Part shown: positions 16,404 to 23,603 of the stretch, piece after piece
Layout: every line of letters starts with the position of its first letter
Numbering within the stretch: the stretch's first letter is position 1
Source of the DNA: Bacteroidales bacterium UBA3764
Lineage (GTDB): Bacteria; Bacteroidota; Bacteroidia; Bacteroidales; UBA932
Direction: 5' to 3'
DNA length: 34,630 bases
Assembly (NCBI GenBank): GCA_002371115.1
Contig: DFFY01000083.1
Coordinates: 1-34,630 of the forward strand
Program-made: the position numbers and the translations under genes
The notes under the pieces: model-generated
Databases searched by the model: none
Told to the model about the DNA's origin: nothing
The model's input: only the letters and a program-made list of their open reading frames with translations

Positions 16404-17536
16404 TGCAGTACAAACCCATCAGAGCCATCATCAGCGGAGGAGGCACGGGAGGACACATCTTCCCGGCCGTTTCCATCGCCAATAAACTGAAAGAACTGAA
16501 TCCGGAGACGGAAATCCTTTTTGTTGGGGCGGAAGGAAAAATGGAAATGGAAAAGGTACCGGCCGAAGGCTACCGCATCGTGGGCCTGCCCATGGTGGGC
16601 ATGCAGCGCCAGCTTTCGCTGAAAAACATCCTGAACAACCTCACGGTTCCGTTCCGCGTGCTGGACAGCGTACGACGCGCCAAGGCCATCGTCAAGGAAT
16701 TCAAGCCGGATGTGGCCGTGGGCGTGGGCGGTTTTGCCAGCGCTCCCCTGCTCTGGGCGGCGACGGGCATGCATGTCCCTGCAGTGATTCAGGAACAAAA
16801 CGGCTTTGCCGGCCTTACCAACAAACTGCTGGGCGGCCGCGTGCAGTCCATCTGCGTGGCCTACGAAGGCATGGAACAGTTTTTCCCCAAGGAAAAGCTG
16901 GTGATGTCCGGGAATCCCATCCGCACCGCCGTGTCGCAGCCCGCGACGCCCGCCATGAAGGCGGAAGCCATGGAATTCTATCACCTGGACCCGTCCAAAC
17001 AGCACATCTTTGTGGTGGGCGGCTCCTTGGGTAGCGGTACCCTGAACCGCTCCATGAGACACTGGATTCAGGACGGCTGCCCCGGCGGAGAAAACGTGGA
17101 AGTGATTTGGCAGTGCGGCAAATACTACAAGAAAGAGACGGACGCCTTCATGGCCGCCCATCCGGACGTGAAGGGCATCACGGCCTACGACTTCATTGCC
17201 CGCATGGACCTGGCCTATGCCGCCGCGGACGTGGTGATTTCCCGCAGCGGTGCCAGTACGGTGAGCGAGCTCTGCGCCATGGGCAAGGCTACCATCTTTG
17301 TCCCTTCCCCCAACGTAGCCGAAGACCACCAGACGCACAACGCCATGGCCTTGGTGCGCAAGGGCGCCGCCCTGCTGGTGAAAGACAGCGAAGCCATTGA
17401 CGAACTTCTCCCCACCGCCCTCGCCCTCCTCCAGTCCCCCGACCGGATACAACAATTGGAGAAAAATGCCCTTGCAATGGCATTGACCAACGCATCACAA
17501 ATCATTTGTGACGAAATATATAAGGTAATAAAATAA
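16403..17536 (+). CDS. murG: UDP-GlcNAc:lipid I N-acetylglucosaminyltransferase MurG
   Basis: A 377-residue GT28 glycosyltransferase that converts lipid I to lipid II on the inner face of the membrane. It has the N-terminal glycine loop (ISGGGTGGHIFPA), the GVGGFASAPLLWAA and IQEQNGFAGLTNK acceptor-domain motifs, GGSLGSGTLNRSM, and the donor-binding segment ISRSGASTVSELCAMGKATI. Start overlaps ftsW by one base. An 80-bp gap with a small hairpin separates it from murC. Confidence 0.97.
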   Translation: MQYKPIRAIISGGGTGGHIFPAVSIANKLKELNPETEILFVGAEGKMEMEKVPAEGYRIVGLPMVGMQRQLSLKNILNNLTVPFRVLDSVRRAKAIVKEFKPDVAVGVGGFASAPLLWAATGMHVPAVIQEQNGFAGLTNKLLGGRVQSICVAYEGMEQFFPKEKLVMSGNPIRTAVSQPATPAMKAEAMEFYHLDPSKQHIFVVGGSLGSGTLNRSMRHWIQDGCPGGENVEVIWQCGKYYKKETDAFMAAHPDVKGITAYDFIARMDLAYAAADVVISRSGASTVSELCAMGKATIFVPSPNVAEDHQTHNAMALVRKGAALLVKDSEAIDELLPTALALLQSPDRIQQLEKNALAMALTNASQIICDEIYKVIK

Positions 17537-17562
17537 GAATATAATAAAGGGGTATGTTAGAG

Positions 17563-17582
17563 CGTAAGCCTGCGGGCTTATG
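17563..17582 (+). repeat. Small hairpin between murG and murC
   Basis: TAAGCC (17565-17570) pairs with GGCTTA (17575-17580) around TGCG, extended by one wobble pair and one C-G pair. It has no T-run and no nearby -7 box, so a role as terminator or attenuator is not supported. Confidence 0.3.
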
Positions 17583-17616
17583 TGATGAGGCTGAATTTAA
17601 GAACAAGGTTTTATAA

Positions 17617-18966
17617 ATGAAAAACGTATATTTTATCGGGATAGGCGGCATCGGCATGAGTGCACTGGCCCGCTACTACAAGTTCAAGGGCTACAACGTG
17701 GCCGGGTATGACCGCACCCCCTCCGACCTCACCTTCGCACTGGAGAGAGAGGGCATCGACGTGCACTATCAGGACCAGCCGGAACTGCTTCCGGAAGACA
17801 AGAACGAGACGCTGGTGGTATATACCCCCGCTGTTCCCGCCGACCTGGGCGAGCTGGTGAAGGCCCGCGAAGAGGGCTACCTCGTGCTCAAGCGCTCCCG
17901 TACCCTGGGCGAAGTGGCCAAGGGACAGCGCTGCCTGGCCGTCGCCGGCACACACGGCAAAACCACCACCTCCACCCTCATCGCCCACATCCTCACCCAC
18001 AGCGGTGAAGGCTGCAGCGCCTTCCTGGGCGGCATCTCCCGCAACTACGGCACCAACCTGCTCATGTCGGAGAATCCCACCATCGTGGCGGAGGCCGATG
18101 AGTTCGACCGTTCCTTCCTCCAGCTTTTCCCGGAAATCGCCGTCATCACTGCCGTGGACGCCGACCACCTGGACATTTACGGCGACTATGCACACGTGGT
18201 GGAAGCCTTCAAGGCCTTTGCCTCGCAAATCAGCGGCATCCTCATCGCCAAAAAAGGCATTCCCGTGGGCCCGGCCGACACCAAAGCCAAGGTCTATACC
18301 TACCACTATACGGATACCTCGGCCGATTTTTATCCGATGAACGCCCAAGCGGACGCCTGCGGCTGTTTCCACTACGACCTGCATACACCGGACGGTGTCA
18401 TCGAAGGCTTCCAGGTGGGTGCCCCGGGCTGGGTGAACTGCGAGAACAGCGTGGCTGCGGCCGCCGTGGCCCTCTGCTATGGCATCGGCCCGGAAGCCGT
18501 AAAGGCCGCCATCGCCTGCTTCGAGGGCGTCAAACGCCGCCTGGAAGTGCATGTGAACAGCCCCAAACTGTCCTATGTCGATGACTACGCCCATCATCCG
18601 GCGGAGCTTTCCAGCGCCATCACCTCTATCCGGAACATGTTCCCCGGACGCAAGATTACGGCCATTTTCCAGCCGCACCTGTACACCCGTACCCGCGATT
18701 TTGCGGCCGAATTCGCCGCTTCCCTCTCGCTGGTGGACAAGCTCATCCTGCTGGACATTTATCCGGCCCGCGAGGAGCCCATTCCCGGCGTCACTTCCGA
18801 GATTATCTTCAAGGATGTGACCGCTCCGGAGAAGGTGCTCATCAAGAAGGAGCAGCTCATGGACTACCTCTCCGAGGAGCCCCTGGATGTATTGGTAACT
18901 TTCGGTGCCGGTAACGTGGACCGCTTTATCGAGCCCATTACTGAATTGTTGAACAAACGCCTATGA
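17617..18966 (+). CDS. murC: UDP-N-acetylmuramate:L-alanine ligase MurC
   Basis: A 449-residue Mur ligase that adds the first stem-peptide residue. It has the N-terminal dinucleotide-like loop (FIGIGGIGMSALARYY), the ATP loop VAGTHGKTTTSTLI (G111-T116; the TH rather than TN variant is characteristic of MurC), EADEFDRSFLQL, DADHLDIYGD and the C-terminal VDDYAHHPAELSSAI and FQPHLYTRTRDF. All are intact and the length is normal. The stop overlaps the ftsQ ATG by four bases. Confidence 0.97.
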   Translation: MKNVYFIGIGGIGMSALARYYKFKGYNVAGYDRTPSDLTFALEREGIDVHYQDQPELLPEDKNETLVVYTPAVPADLGELVKAREEGYLVLKRSRTLGEVAKGQRCLAVAGTHGKTTTSTLIAHILTHSGEGCSAFLGGISRNYGTNLLMSENPTIVAEADEFDRSFLQLFPEIAVITAVDADHLDIYGDYAHVVEAFKAFASQISGILIAKKGIPVGPADTKAKVYTYHYTDTSADFYPMNAQADACGCFHYDLHTPDGVIEGFQVGAPGWVNCENSVAAAAVALCYGIGPEAVKAAIACFEGVKRRLEVHVNSPKLSYVDDYAHHPAELSSAITSIRNMFPGRKITAIFQPHLYTRTRDFAAEFAASLSLVDKLILLDIYPAREEPIPGVTSEIIFKDVTAPEKVLIKKEQLMDYLSEEPLDVLVTFGAGNVDRFIEPITELLNKRL

Positions 18967-19751
18967 AACCCATTGCGCGACGAGGCCTTGGCCTGCTGCT
19001 TGTTGTAACTTGTATCTTGGTCTGGATGCTGTCCACCAGCTTGTCCAGAAAGGAGTTGCGTAGCCGCACCTGCCAAGGGAAAGGCACGCTGGAGGTGTTT
19101 GTCACAGACAGCCTGGAGCGTCGCTTTGTCACGCGGGAAGACATTGAAAACTGGCTGGAGAATGAGTACAGGGCCTATGCCGGCCTGCCGCTGGACAGCG
19201 TGAACCTGGACCGCATTGAGCATATTATTTGCGCACACAGCGCCGTACGGGACTGCGAGGCCTGGCTGACGGATGACGGCATCCTGCACGTTTCCCTGAG
19301 TCAGCGCCAACCGGTTGTGCGCTTCCAGGACGGGCAGAACGGCTATTATTCGGACGCGGAAGGCTTTCTGTTCCCGCTCCAGGCACGGGGCAGCGTACAG
19401 GTGCCGGTAGTGGACGGCCATTTGCCCGTCCACGTTCCCAAGGGATACAAAGGCCCGCTAACAGACGCAAAGGACGTGGCCTGGCTGCAGCAGATACTGG
19501 GCATGGTGAACATGATTCACGGCACCATCTGGGAAAAGAATATCAGCCAGATTACCATCAACAGGGACGGGGACCTGGTACTTATTCCCCGCGAAGGGAA
19601 GGAACGCTTCCTGTTCGGCGCCCCCACACGGGTAAGGGAGAAGCTGGAACTCATGGCAGCGTATTACGAGAGCGTAGCACCCTCCAAGGAACCTGGCTGG
19701 TACACGCAGGTGGACGTACGCCACCGGAAACAACTGGTTTGCAGAAAATAA
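18963..19751 (+). CDS. ftsQ: Cell division protein FtsQ
   Basis: A 262-residue bitopic membrane protein. One transmembrane helix (GLGLLLVVTCILVWMLST, about residues 8-26) precedes a periplasmic part with a POTRA-like region (EVFVTDSLERRFVTREDIENW) and the FtsQ beta domain (VRDCEAWLTDDGILHVSLSQ, QPVVRFQDGQNGYYSDAEG). FtsQ links the FtsL/FtsB pair to the divisome. The family is weakly conserved; position between murC and ftsA and the YYSD.EG motif make the call firm. ftsA follows after 13 bp. Confidence 0.9.
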   Translation: MKPIARRGLGLLLVVTCILVWMLSTSLSRKELRSRTCQGKGTLEVFVTDSLERRFVTREDIENWLENEYRAYAGLPLDSVNLDRIEHIICAHSAVRDCEAWLTDDGILHVSLSQRQPVVRFQDGQNGYYSDAEGFLFPLQARGSVQVPVVDGHLPVHVPKGYKGPLTDAKDVAWLQQILGMVNMIHGTIWEKNISQITINRDGDLVLIPREGKERFLFGAPTRVREKLELMAAYYESVAPSKEPGWYTQVDVRHRKQLVCRK

Positions 19752-19764
19752 TACAAAACGCAAT

Positions 19765-21216
19765 ATGGAAGAGAAATACATTGCCTCGATTGACCTGGGG
19801 ACCTCGAAGTTCGGCTTGTGCGTCGCGCGCGTGAACGGCGAGGACATCCAGATTGTTTACTACAAGGAGACCCCGTCGGAGGGCATCCGTACCAGCCTCA
19901 TCGCCAATCCCATGAAGGCGGCCAAACGCCTCAAGGAAGCCATCCATGAAGCGGAGCAGGAGCTCATGATCCAGATTCTGCAGGTGGTGGTGGGCATGCC
20001 CCGCAGTGAGGTGGCCCAAGTGACGGCATCGGCCCGTATCGAACGCACCAATGCAGATGACTACATCTCCACGGAAGAGGTGGACAGCCTCAAATCCATC
20101 GCCCTGGAGACCTATCCCCTGTCCAATCCGGAGCGTCAGATCATGTACGGTGCCGTGGCCCAGTCCTTCTCCATCGACGACGAAATCCAACTGGTGGAAA
20201 GCGAAGTGGTGGGCACCCTGAGTGCCTCCCTGGAGGGCAACTTCAAGGTGTTCGTGGGCAACCGCAGCGCAACCACCGCCTTAGACAAAATTTTCAACCA
20301 GCTGGACATTGCCATCGCCAAGAAATACTTTTTGCCGGAAGTGGTGGCCCGCGCCGTCCTTACCGAGGACGAGATGGCCGGCGGCGTGGCCCTGGTGGAT
20401 GTAGGTGCCGGCGTAACCTCCGTGTCCATTTATCACGGCGGTATCATGCGCTATTACGCTTCCATTCCCTTTGCCGGGAAAGTCATTACCAACGACATCC
20501 GCACGGAATGTTCCATCTCCGAGGACCTGGCGGAGAAAATCAAGAAGCGCTTTGGCGCCTGCATGCCCGCCAAACTGGCCTCGTTGAGCGAGAAAGTCCT
20601 GCAAATCCGCCTGGAACCGCCGTTCAAGGAAGTTCCGGTACGCTATATTTCCGAAATCATCGACTGCCGTTGCCGTGAAATCGTAAACGCCATCCTCTAT
20701 TACATCCAGGAAAGCGGCCTGCAGAATTCCCTGCGCAGCGGCCTGGTGATTACCGGCGGCGGTGCGGAACTGGCCAACTTTATTCCGCTCATCAAGGACA
20801 TGTCCGGCTATGAGGTCCGCAAAGGCTACCCCCGCTATATGTTCTCCGCCTCCGTGGGCAGCGGCGTGTATTCCACGTCGGCCACATCGGCTATTGGCAT
20901 GGTGCTGGCGGCCAAGGAAGACCACCTGCCGGATTGCGTGACCAAGCCGGAGAAACCGGAGGAGCCCGCCGAGGAAGAAATGGTGGAAGTGGAGGTGACC
21001 AACGAGACGCCCACCGTTCCCGACGACATGCTCTTCGCACCGGAGGAATTCGGCACGCCGGTGGAGCCGGAAGTCAAGGAAAAGCCCAAGCCGGAGCCCA
21101 AGGTAAAGAAGGTGAAGGTGGCCAAGAAGGAAGGCACCGGATTCCTGTCCATCTTCTGGAGCAAGGTGGAGAAAACTGCCCTGAAAGTCTATGACGAAGC
21201 CAACAAGGAGGAATAA
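19765..21216 (+). CDS. ftsA: Cell division protein FtsA
   Basis: A 483-residue actin-like ATPase that tethers FtsZ to the membrane. The phosphate-1 loop is IASIDLGTSKFGLCVARV, the phosphate-2 loop is VDVGAGVTSVSIY and the adenosine motif is LVITGGGAELANF; the SHS2/1C insertion lies at about 85-165. The actin fold ends near residue 390. A linker rich in Pro, Glu and Lys follows (about 390-455), then a short amphipathic helix (FLSIFWSKVEKTALKVYDEA), the membrane-targeting sequence. The long acidic/basic linker makes it longer than E. coli FtsA (420 residues). Its end carries the Shine-Dalgarno for ftsZ. Confidence 0.96.
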   Translation: MEEKYIASIDLGTSKFGLCVARVNGEDIQIVYYKETPSEGIRTSLIANPMKAAKRLKEAIHEAEQELMIQILQVVVGMPRSEVAQVTASARIERTNADDYISTEEVDSLKSIALETYPLSNPERQIMYGAVAQSFSIDDEIQLVESEVVGTLSASLEGNFKVFVGNRSATTALDKIFNQLDIAIAKKYFLPEVVARAVLTEDEMAGGVALVDVGAGVTSVSIYHGGIMRYYASIPFAGKVITNDIRTECSISEDLAEKIKKRFGACMPAKLASLSEKVLQIRLEPPFKEVPVRYISEIIDCRCREIVNAILYYIQESGLQNSLRSGLVITGGGAELANFIPLIKDMSGYEVRKGYPRYMFSASVGSGVYSTSATSAIGMVLAAKEDHLPDCVTKPEKPEEPAEEEMVEVEVTNETPTVPDDMLFAPEEFGTPVEPEVKEKPKPEPKVKKVKVAKKEGTGFLSIFWSKVEKTALKVYDEANKEE

Positions 21217-21219
21217 GCC

Positions 21220-22461
21220 ATGATGTACGATTTAGACACCAACATTGTCCCCAACGACTGGACCAGCGAGAACGCCATCATCAAAGTGGTGGGCGTGGGC
21301 GGCGGCGGCTGCAATGCCGTGAACTACATGTACCGCCAGAACATCCAGGGATGCAGTTTTATTGTCTGCAACACCGATGCCCAGGCCCTGCAGACCAGTG
21401 AGGTCCCGGTGAAGATTCAGCTGGGCCAGAACGGACTGGGCGCCGGCACGGATCCCACCGCCGGCCGCAATGCCGCCCTGGAAGCCCAGGACGAGATTGC
21501 CCGGAAGGTCCTGGACTGTGGCACGCAGATGCTCTTCATCACCGCCGGCATGGGTGGCGGAACCGGAACAGGCGCCTCCCCTGTCATTGCCAAGATGGCC
21601 AAGGAGCGCGGCATCCTCACTGTGGCCGTGGTCACCATCCCCTTCAAGAACGAGGGCAACGAGAGCCAGTCCAAAGCGGTGGACGGCATCCATGAACTGG
21701 AGAAGAACGTGGACGCCCTCCTCATCATCAACAACGAGAAACTGTACCAGTTCTTTGGCGATACCCTCATTCAGGAAGCCTTCCCCAAGGCCGATGAAGT
21801 GCTGGCCACCGCCGTCCGCGGCATCATCGAGGTCATCAGCTGCCCCGGCTACATCAACGTGGACTTCCAGGATGTGTGCAAGATGATGCGCAATTCCGGC
21901 ATGGCCCTCATGGGCAGCGGCGAAGGCACCGGCCCCGACCGCCTGGACCAGGCCGTAAAAGGCGCCTTCGAGAGTCCCCTCCTGAACGACTTCGACCTTA
22001 AAACCGCCAAAAACGTACTGGTGAACATCACCACCGGCAACAACGAGCACGGCGCAAAGATGAGCGACCTGGAGAAGATTGACGACATGATTTCCCACTA
22101 CACGGGCACCGCCAACCACTTCAAGAAGGGTATCATCTGGGACAACGACCCGGAGTTCGGCGACAAGGTTCGCATTACCGCCATCGTCACGGGCTTCTCC
22201 ATGGACCTGGGCGGCCTGGGCCTGAACAAGGACCTCGGAAACCTGGTCATCATTGACGAGGCCTTCGAGTGGGAAACGCCAGCCCACGGCGAGGAAGTTT
22301 CCCTGCCGGGAATGGCCGACACCATCAAGATTGGCTACAACAACTCCGACAACGCCAAATACTTCAACTTTGCCTCGGAGAAGAAACCGGTCCTGTGCAT
22401 CGCCCCCGGCGAGAAGAAGGCCGACCTGGAGAACATCCCCGCCATCCGCCGCAAGCACTAG
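21220..22461 (+). CDS. ftsZ: Cell division GTPase FtsZ
   Basis: A 413-residue tubulin homologue that forms the Z ring. The GTP-binding loops are VGVGGGGCNAVNYM and the tubulin signature GGGTGTGASPV; the T7 catalytic loop is NVDFQDVCKMM. The C-terminal tail ends with DLENIPAIRRKH, a recognisable C-terminal peptide for FtsA binding, after a linker of about 70 residues. The ATG 21220 has AAGGAGG (21205-21211) 8 nt upstream; the next codon is also ATG (21223), with a less favourable spacing. It closes the dcw cluster and converges on folP across repeat copy A. Confidence 0.97.
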   Translation: MMYDLDTNIVPNDWTSENAIIKVVGVGGGGCNAVNYMYRQNIQGCSFIVCNTDAQALQTSEVPVKIQLGQNGLGAGTDPTAGRNAALEAQDEIARKVLDCGTQMLFITAGMGGGTGTGASPVIAKMAKERGILTVAVVTIPFKNEGNESQSKAVDGIHELEKNVDALLIINNEKLYQFFGDTLIQEAFPKADEVLATAVRGIIEVISCPGYINVDFQDVCKMMRNSGMALMGSGEGTGPDRLDQAVKGAFESPLLNDFDLKTAKNVLVNITTGNNEHGAKMSDLEKIDDMISHYTGTANHFKKGIIWDNDPEFGDKVRITAIVTGFSMDLGGLGLNKDLGNLVIIDEAFEWETPAHGEEVSLPGMADTIKIGYNNSDNAKYFNFASEKKPVLCIAPGEKKADLENIPAIRRKH

Positions 22462-22512
22462 ACGTAGCGCCAGAAGGGGCCATCGGCCCTCCATCATCCC
22501 GCATTCCCCTCG

Positions 22513-22623
22513 GCCACGAGCACACTCTCCCGCACGTTTTGGGCCGATATTGAGCGCCTGGTGAAGCGATAGCATAAGCCCCCGCACAAAAGACGTCGTT
22601 CTTGTGCGGGGGCTTGTGCTATG
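22513..22623 (-). repeat. 111-bp hairpin element, copy A (uninterrupted, inverted relative to B and C)
   Basis: Read on the - strand: ATAGCA, one mismatch, AAGCCCCCGCACAA, a 12-nt loop with GACGTC, then the complementary arm, followed by a conserved half with no strong hairpin that ends CCGTGGC-like. It differs from copy C at 3 of 111 positions, with no indels. Similarity continues on both sides: to 22650 (shared with copy B, into folP) and to 22505 (shared with copy C). The hairpin sits between the convergent ends of ftsZ and folP and could act as a two-way terminator. Confidence 0.85.
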
Positions 22624-22631
22624 CGGAAGGA

Positions 22632-23552
22632 CTATCCCAACCGCTGGGCTATGGACGCGGTGCGGACGGCTTCCGCTACGTCGTGCACGCGGAGCCAGCG
22701 GGCGCCCCGTTCCAGGGCGGCATATTGAACGACCTGGGTTACAGGCAGCGCTTCTTCGGGAGTGATGCCCAACGCTTTGTATATCATGCTTTTACGGGAT
22801 ACACCCACCAATATGGGCCGATGCAGCTCCTGCAATTCCTCCAGCCGGCGCAATAACTCCCAGTTCTGTTCCAGGGTTTTAGAAAAGCCGAAGCCCGGGT
22901 CCAGCAGCCAGTCGGCTATGCCGGCATCGGCTGCCTTCAGCGCAAAGTCCCGGAAATAGGATTTGATATCGACCACAAGGTCCTGATAGTCCGTGAATTG
23001 CTGCATGGTTTCCGGCGTTCCGCGCATGTGCATGGCCACATACGGCAGGCCCAGCCGCCCTACCGTGGGGAGCATGTCCGGATCCAACTGCCCGGCACTG
23101 ATGTCGTTTACCATGAATGGGCCAATGACCTCATACGCCCGCCGCACAATCTCGCTCCGGTAGGTGTCGATGGAGATGGCAGGCAACTGTCTCCCGGGGA
23201 ACTCCGTTCGCTTCGCTCTCTCCGGCCCCTCCCATTGTCTGTCTCGTCCGCTTTGCGAACGGACATCCAACGGGCCCCTCCCCCTACCCATGTGCGGGGG
23301 TGCACATGTCCCCGGGAGGCAGTTGCCTGCCATCTCCCGTAACGCCGGTTCCAGGCGGGCCCATTCCTCCTCCAGGGAGGGCTGGGGCGCGCCGGGACGG
23401 GTGGAGCAGGCACCCAGGTCCACTACCGTAGCACCATCGGCCCACATTTGCTGCGCCCGCGAAAGGGCATCCGTCGCTGCGGTGCGGCTGCCGGCATAGA
23501 AGGAATCCTGCGTGAGATTGAGGATACCCATAATATGAACATTGCCTGTCAC
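22632..23552 (-). CDS. folP: Dihydropteroate synthase FolP with in-frame palindromic insertion
   Basis: A 306-residue DHPS, the folate enzyme condensing p-aminobenzoate with dihydropterin pyrophosphate. Motifs in order: MGILNLTQDSFY (Gln where most DHPS have Pro in TPDSF), DLGACSTRPGA, ISIDTYR, NDISAG, DPGFGFSKTLEQNW, VGVSRKSMI and RVHDV. Residues of about 72-127 are encoded by a large inverted-repeat insertion (23172-23337) between the EPALRE helix and ISIDTYR; the frame stays open. The longer ATG at 23576 lies upstream of the - strand -7 box, so GTG 23552 is preferred; ATG 23531 (MGILN) is an alternative. The C-terminal AQRLG is identical to that of gltX and is part of repeat-related sequence. 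Confidence 0.9.
   Translation of the reverse strand: MTGNVHIMGILNLTQDSFYAGSRTAATDALSRAQQMWADGATVVDLGACSTRPGAPQPSLEEEWARLEPALREMAGNCLPGTCAPPHMGRGRGPLDVRSQSGRDRQWEGPERAKRTEFPGRQLPAISIDTYRSEIVRRAYEVIGPFMVNDISAGQLDPDMLPTVGRLGLPYVAMHMRGTPETMQQFTDYQDLVVDIKSYFRDFALKAADAGIADWLLDPGFGFSKTLEQNWELLRRLEELQELHRPILVGVSRKSMIYKALGITPEEALPVTQVVQYAALERGARWLRVHDVAEAVRTASIAQRLG
23172..23337. repeat. 166-bp palindromic element inside folP
   Basis: The outer 29 bp (23172-23200) and the inverted 29 bp (23309-23337) match at 28 of 29 positions; both begin GGAGATGGCAGGCAACTG read inward. The 108-bp centre holds a CATGTGC/GCACATG hairpin (23290-23309 region), a GTCCG/CGGAC hairpin and two GGGAGGGGCC-like direct repeats. 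It encodes a Gly/Arg/Pro-rich segment in FolP without stops. No second copy is present in the window. Confidence 0.8.
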
Positions 23553-23556
23553 AGCG

Positions 23557-23584
23557 CAAAGGTAGGAAAAAATCATTATCTTTG
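23557..23584. promoter_or_regulatory. Divergent folP/gltX promoters
   Basis: Two perfect -7 boxes face away from each other: TACCTTTG on the - strand (23564 to 23557) for folP and TATCTTTG on the + strand (23577-23584) for gltX, 12 bp apart. Initiation in one direction probably competes with the other. The folP GTG would lie at or within a few nt of its start site, while gltX would have a leader of about 12-14 nt. Confidence 0.65.
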
Positions 23585-23603
23585 CACTTCAATTGCTAGA
23601 ATT

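Noticed and set aside
17537..17616. tRNA or terminator between murG and murC
   Set aside because: The only stem is 8 bp with a 4-nt loop, with no cloverleaf and no T-tract.
23448..23603. Longer gltX reading frame upstream of 23604
   Set aside because: It runs antisense through folP and across both promoters; the synthetase family starts at MERRTRVRFAPSPTG.
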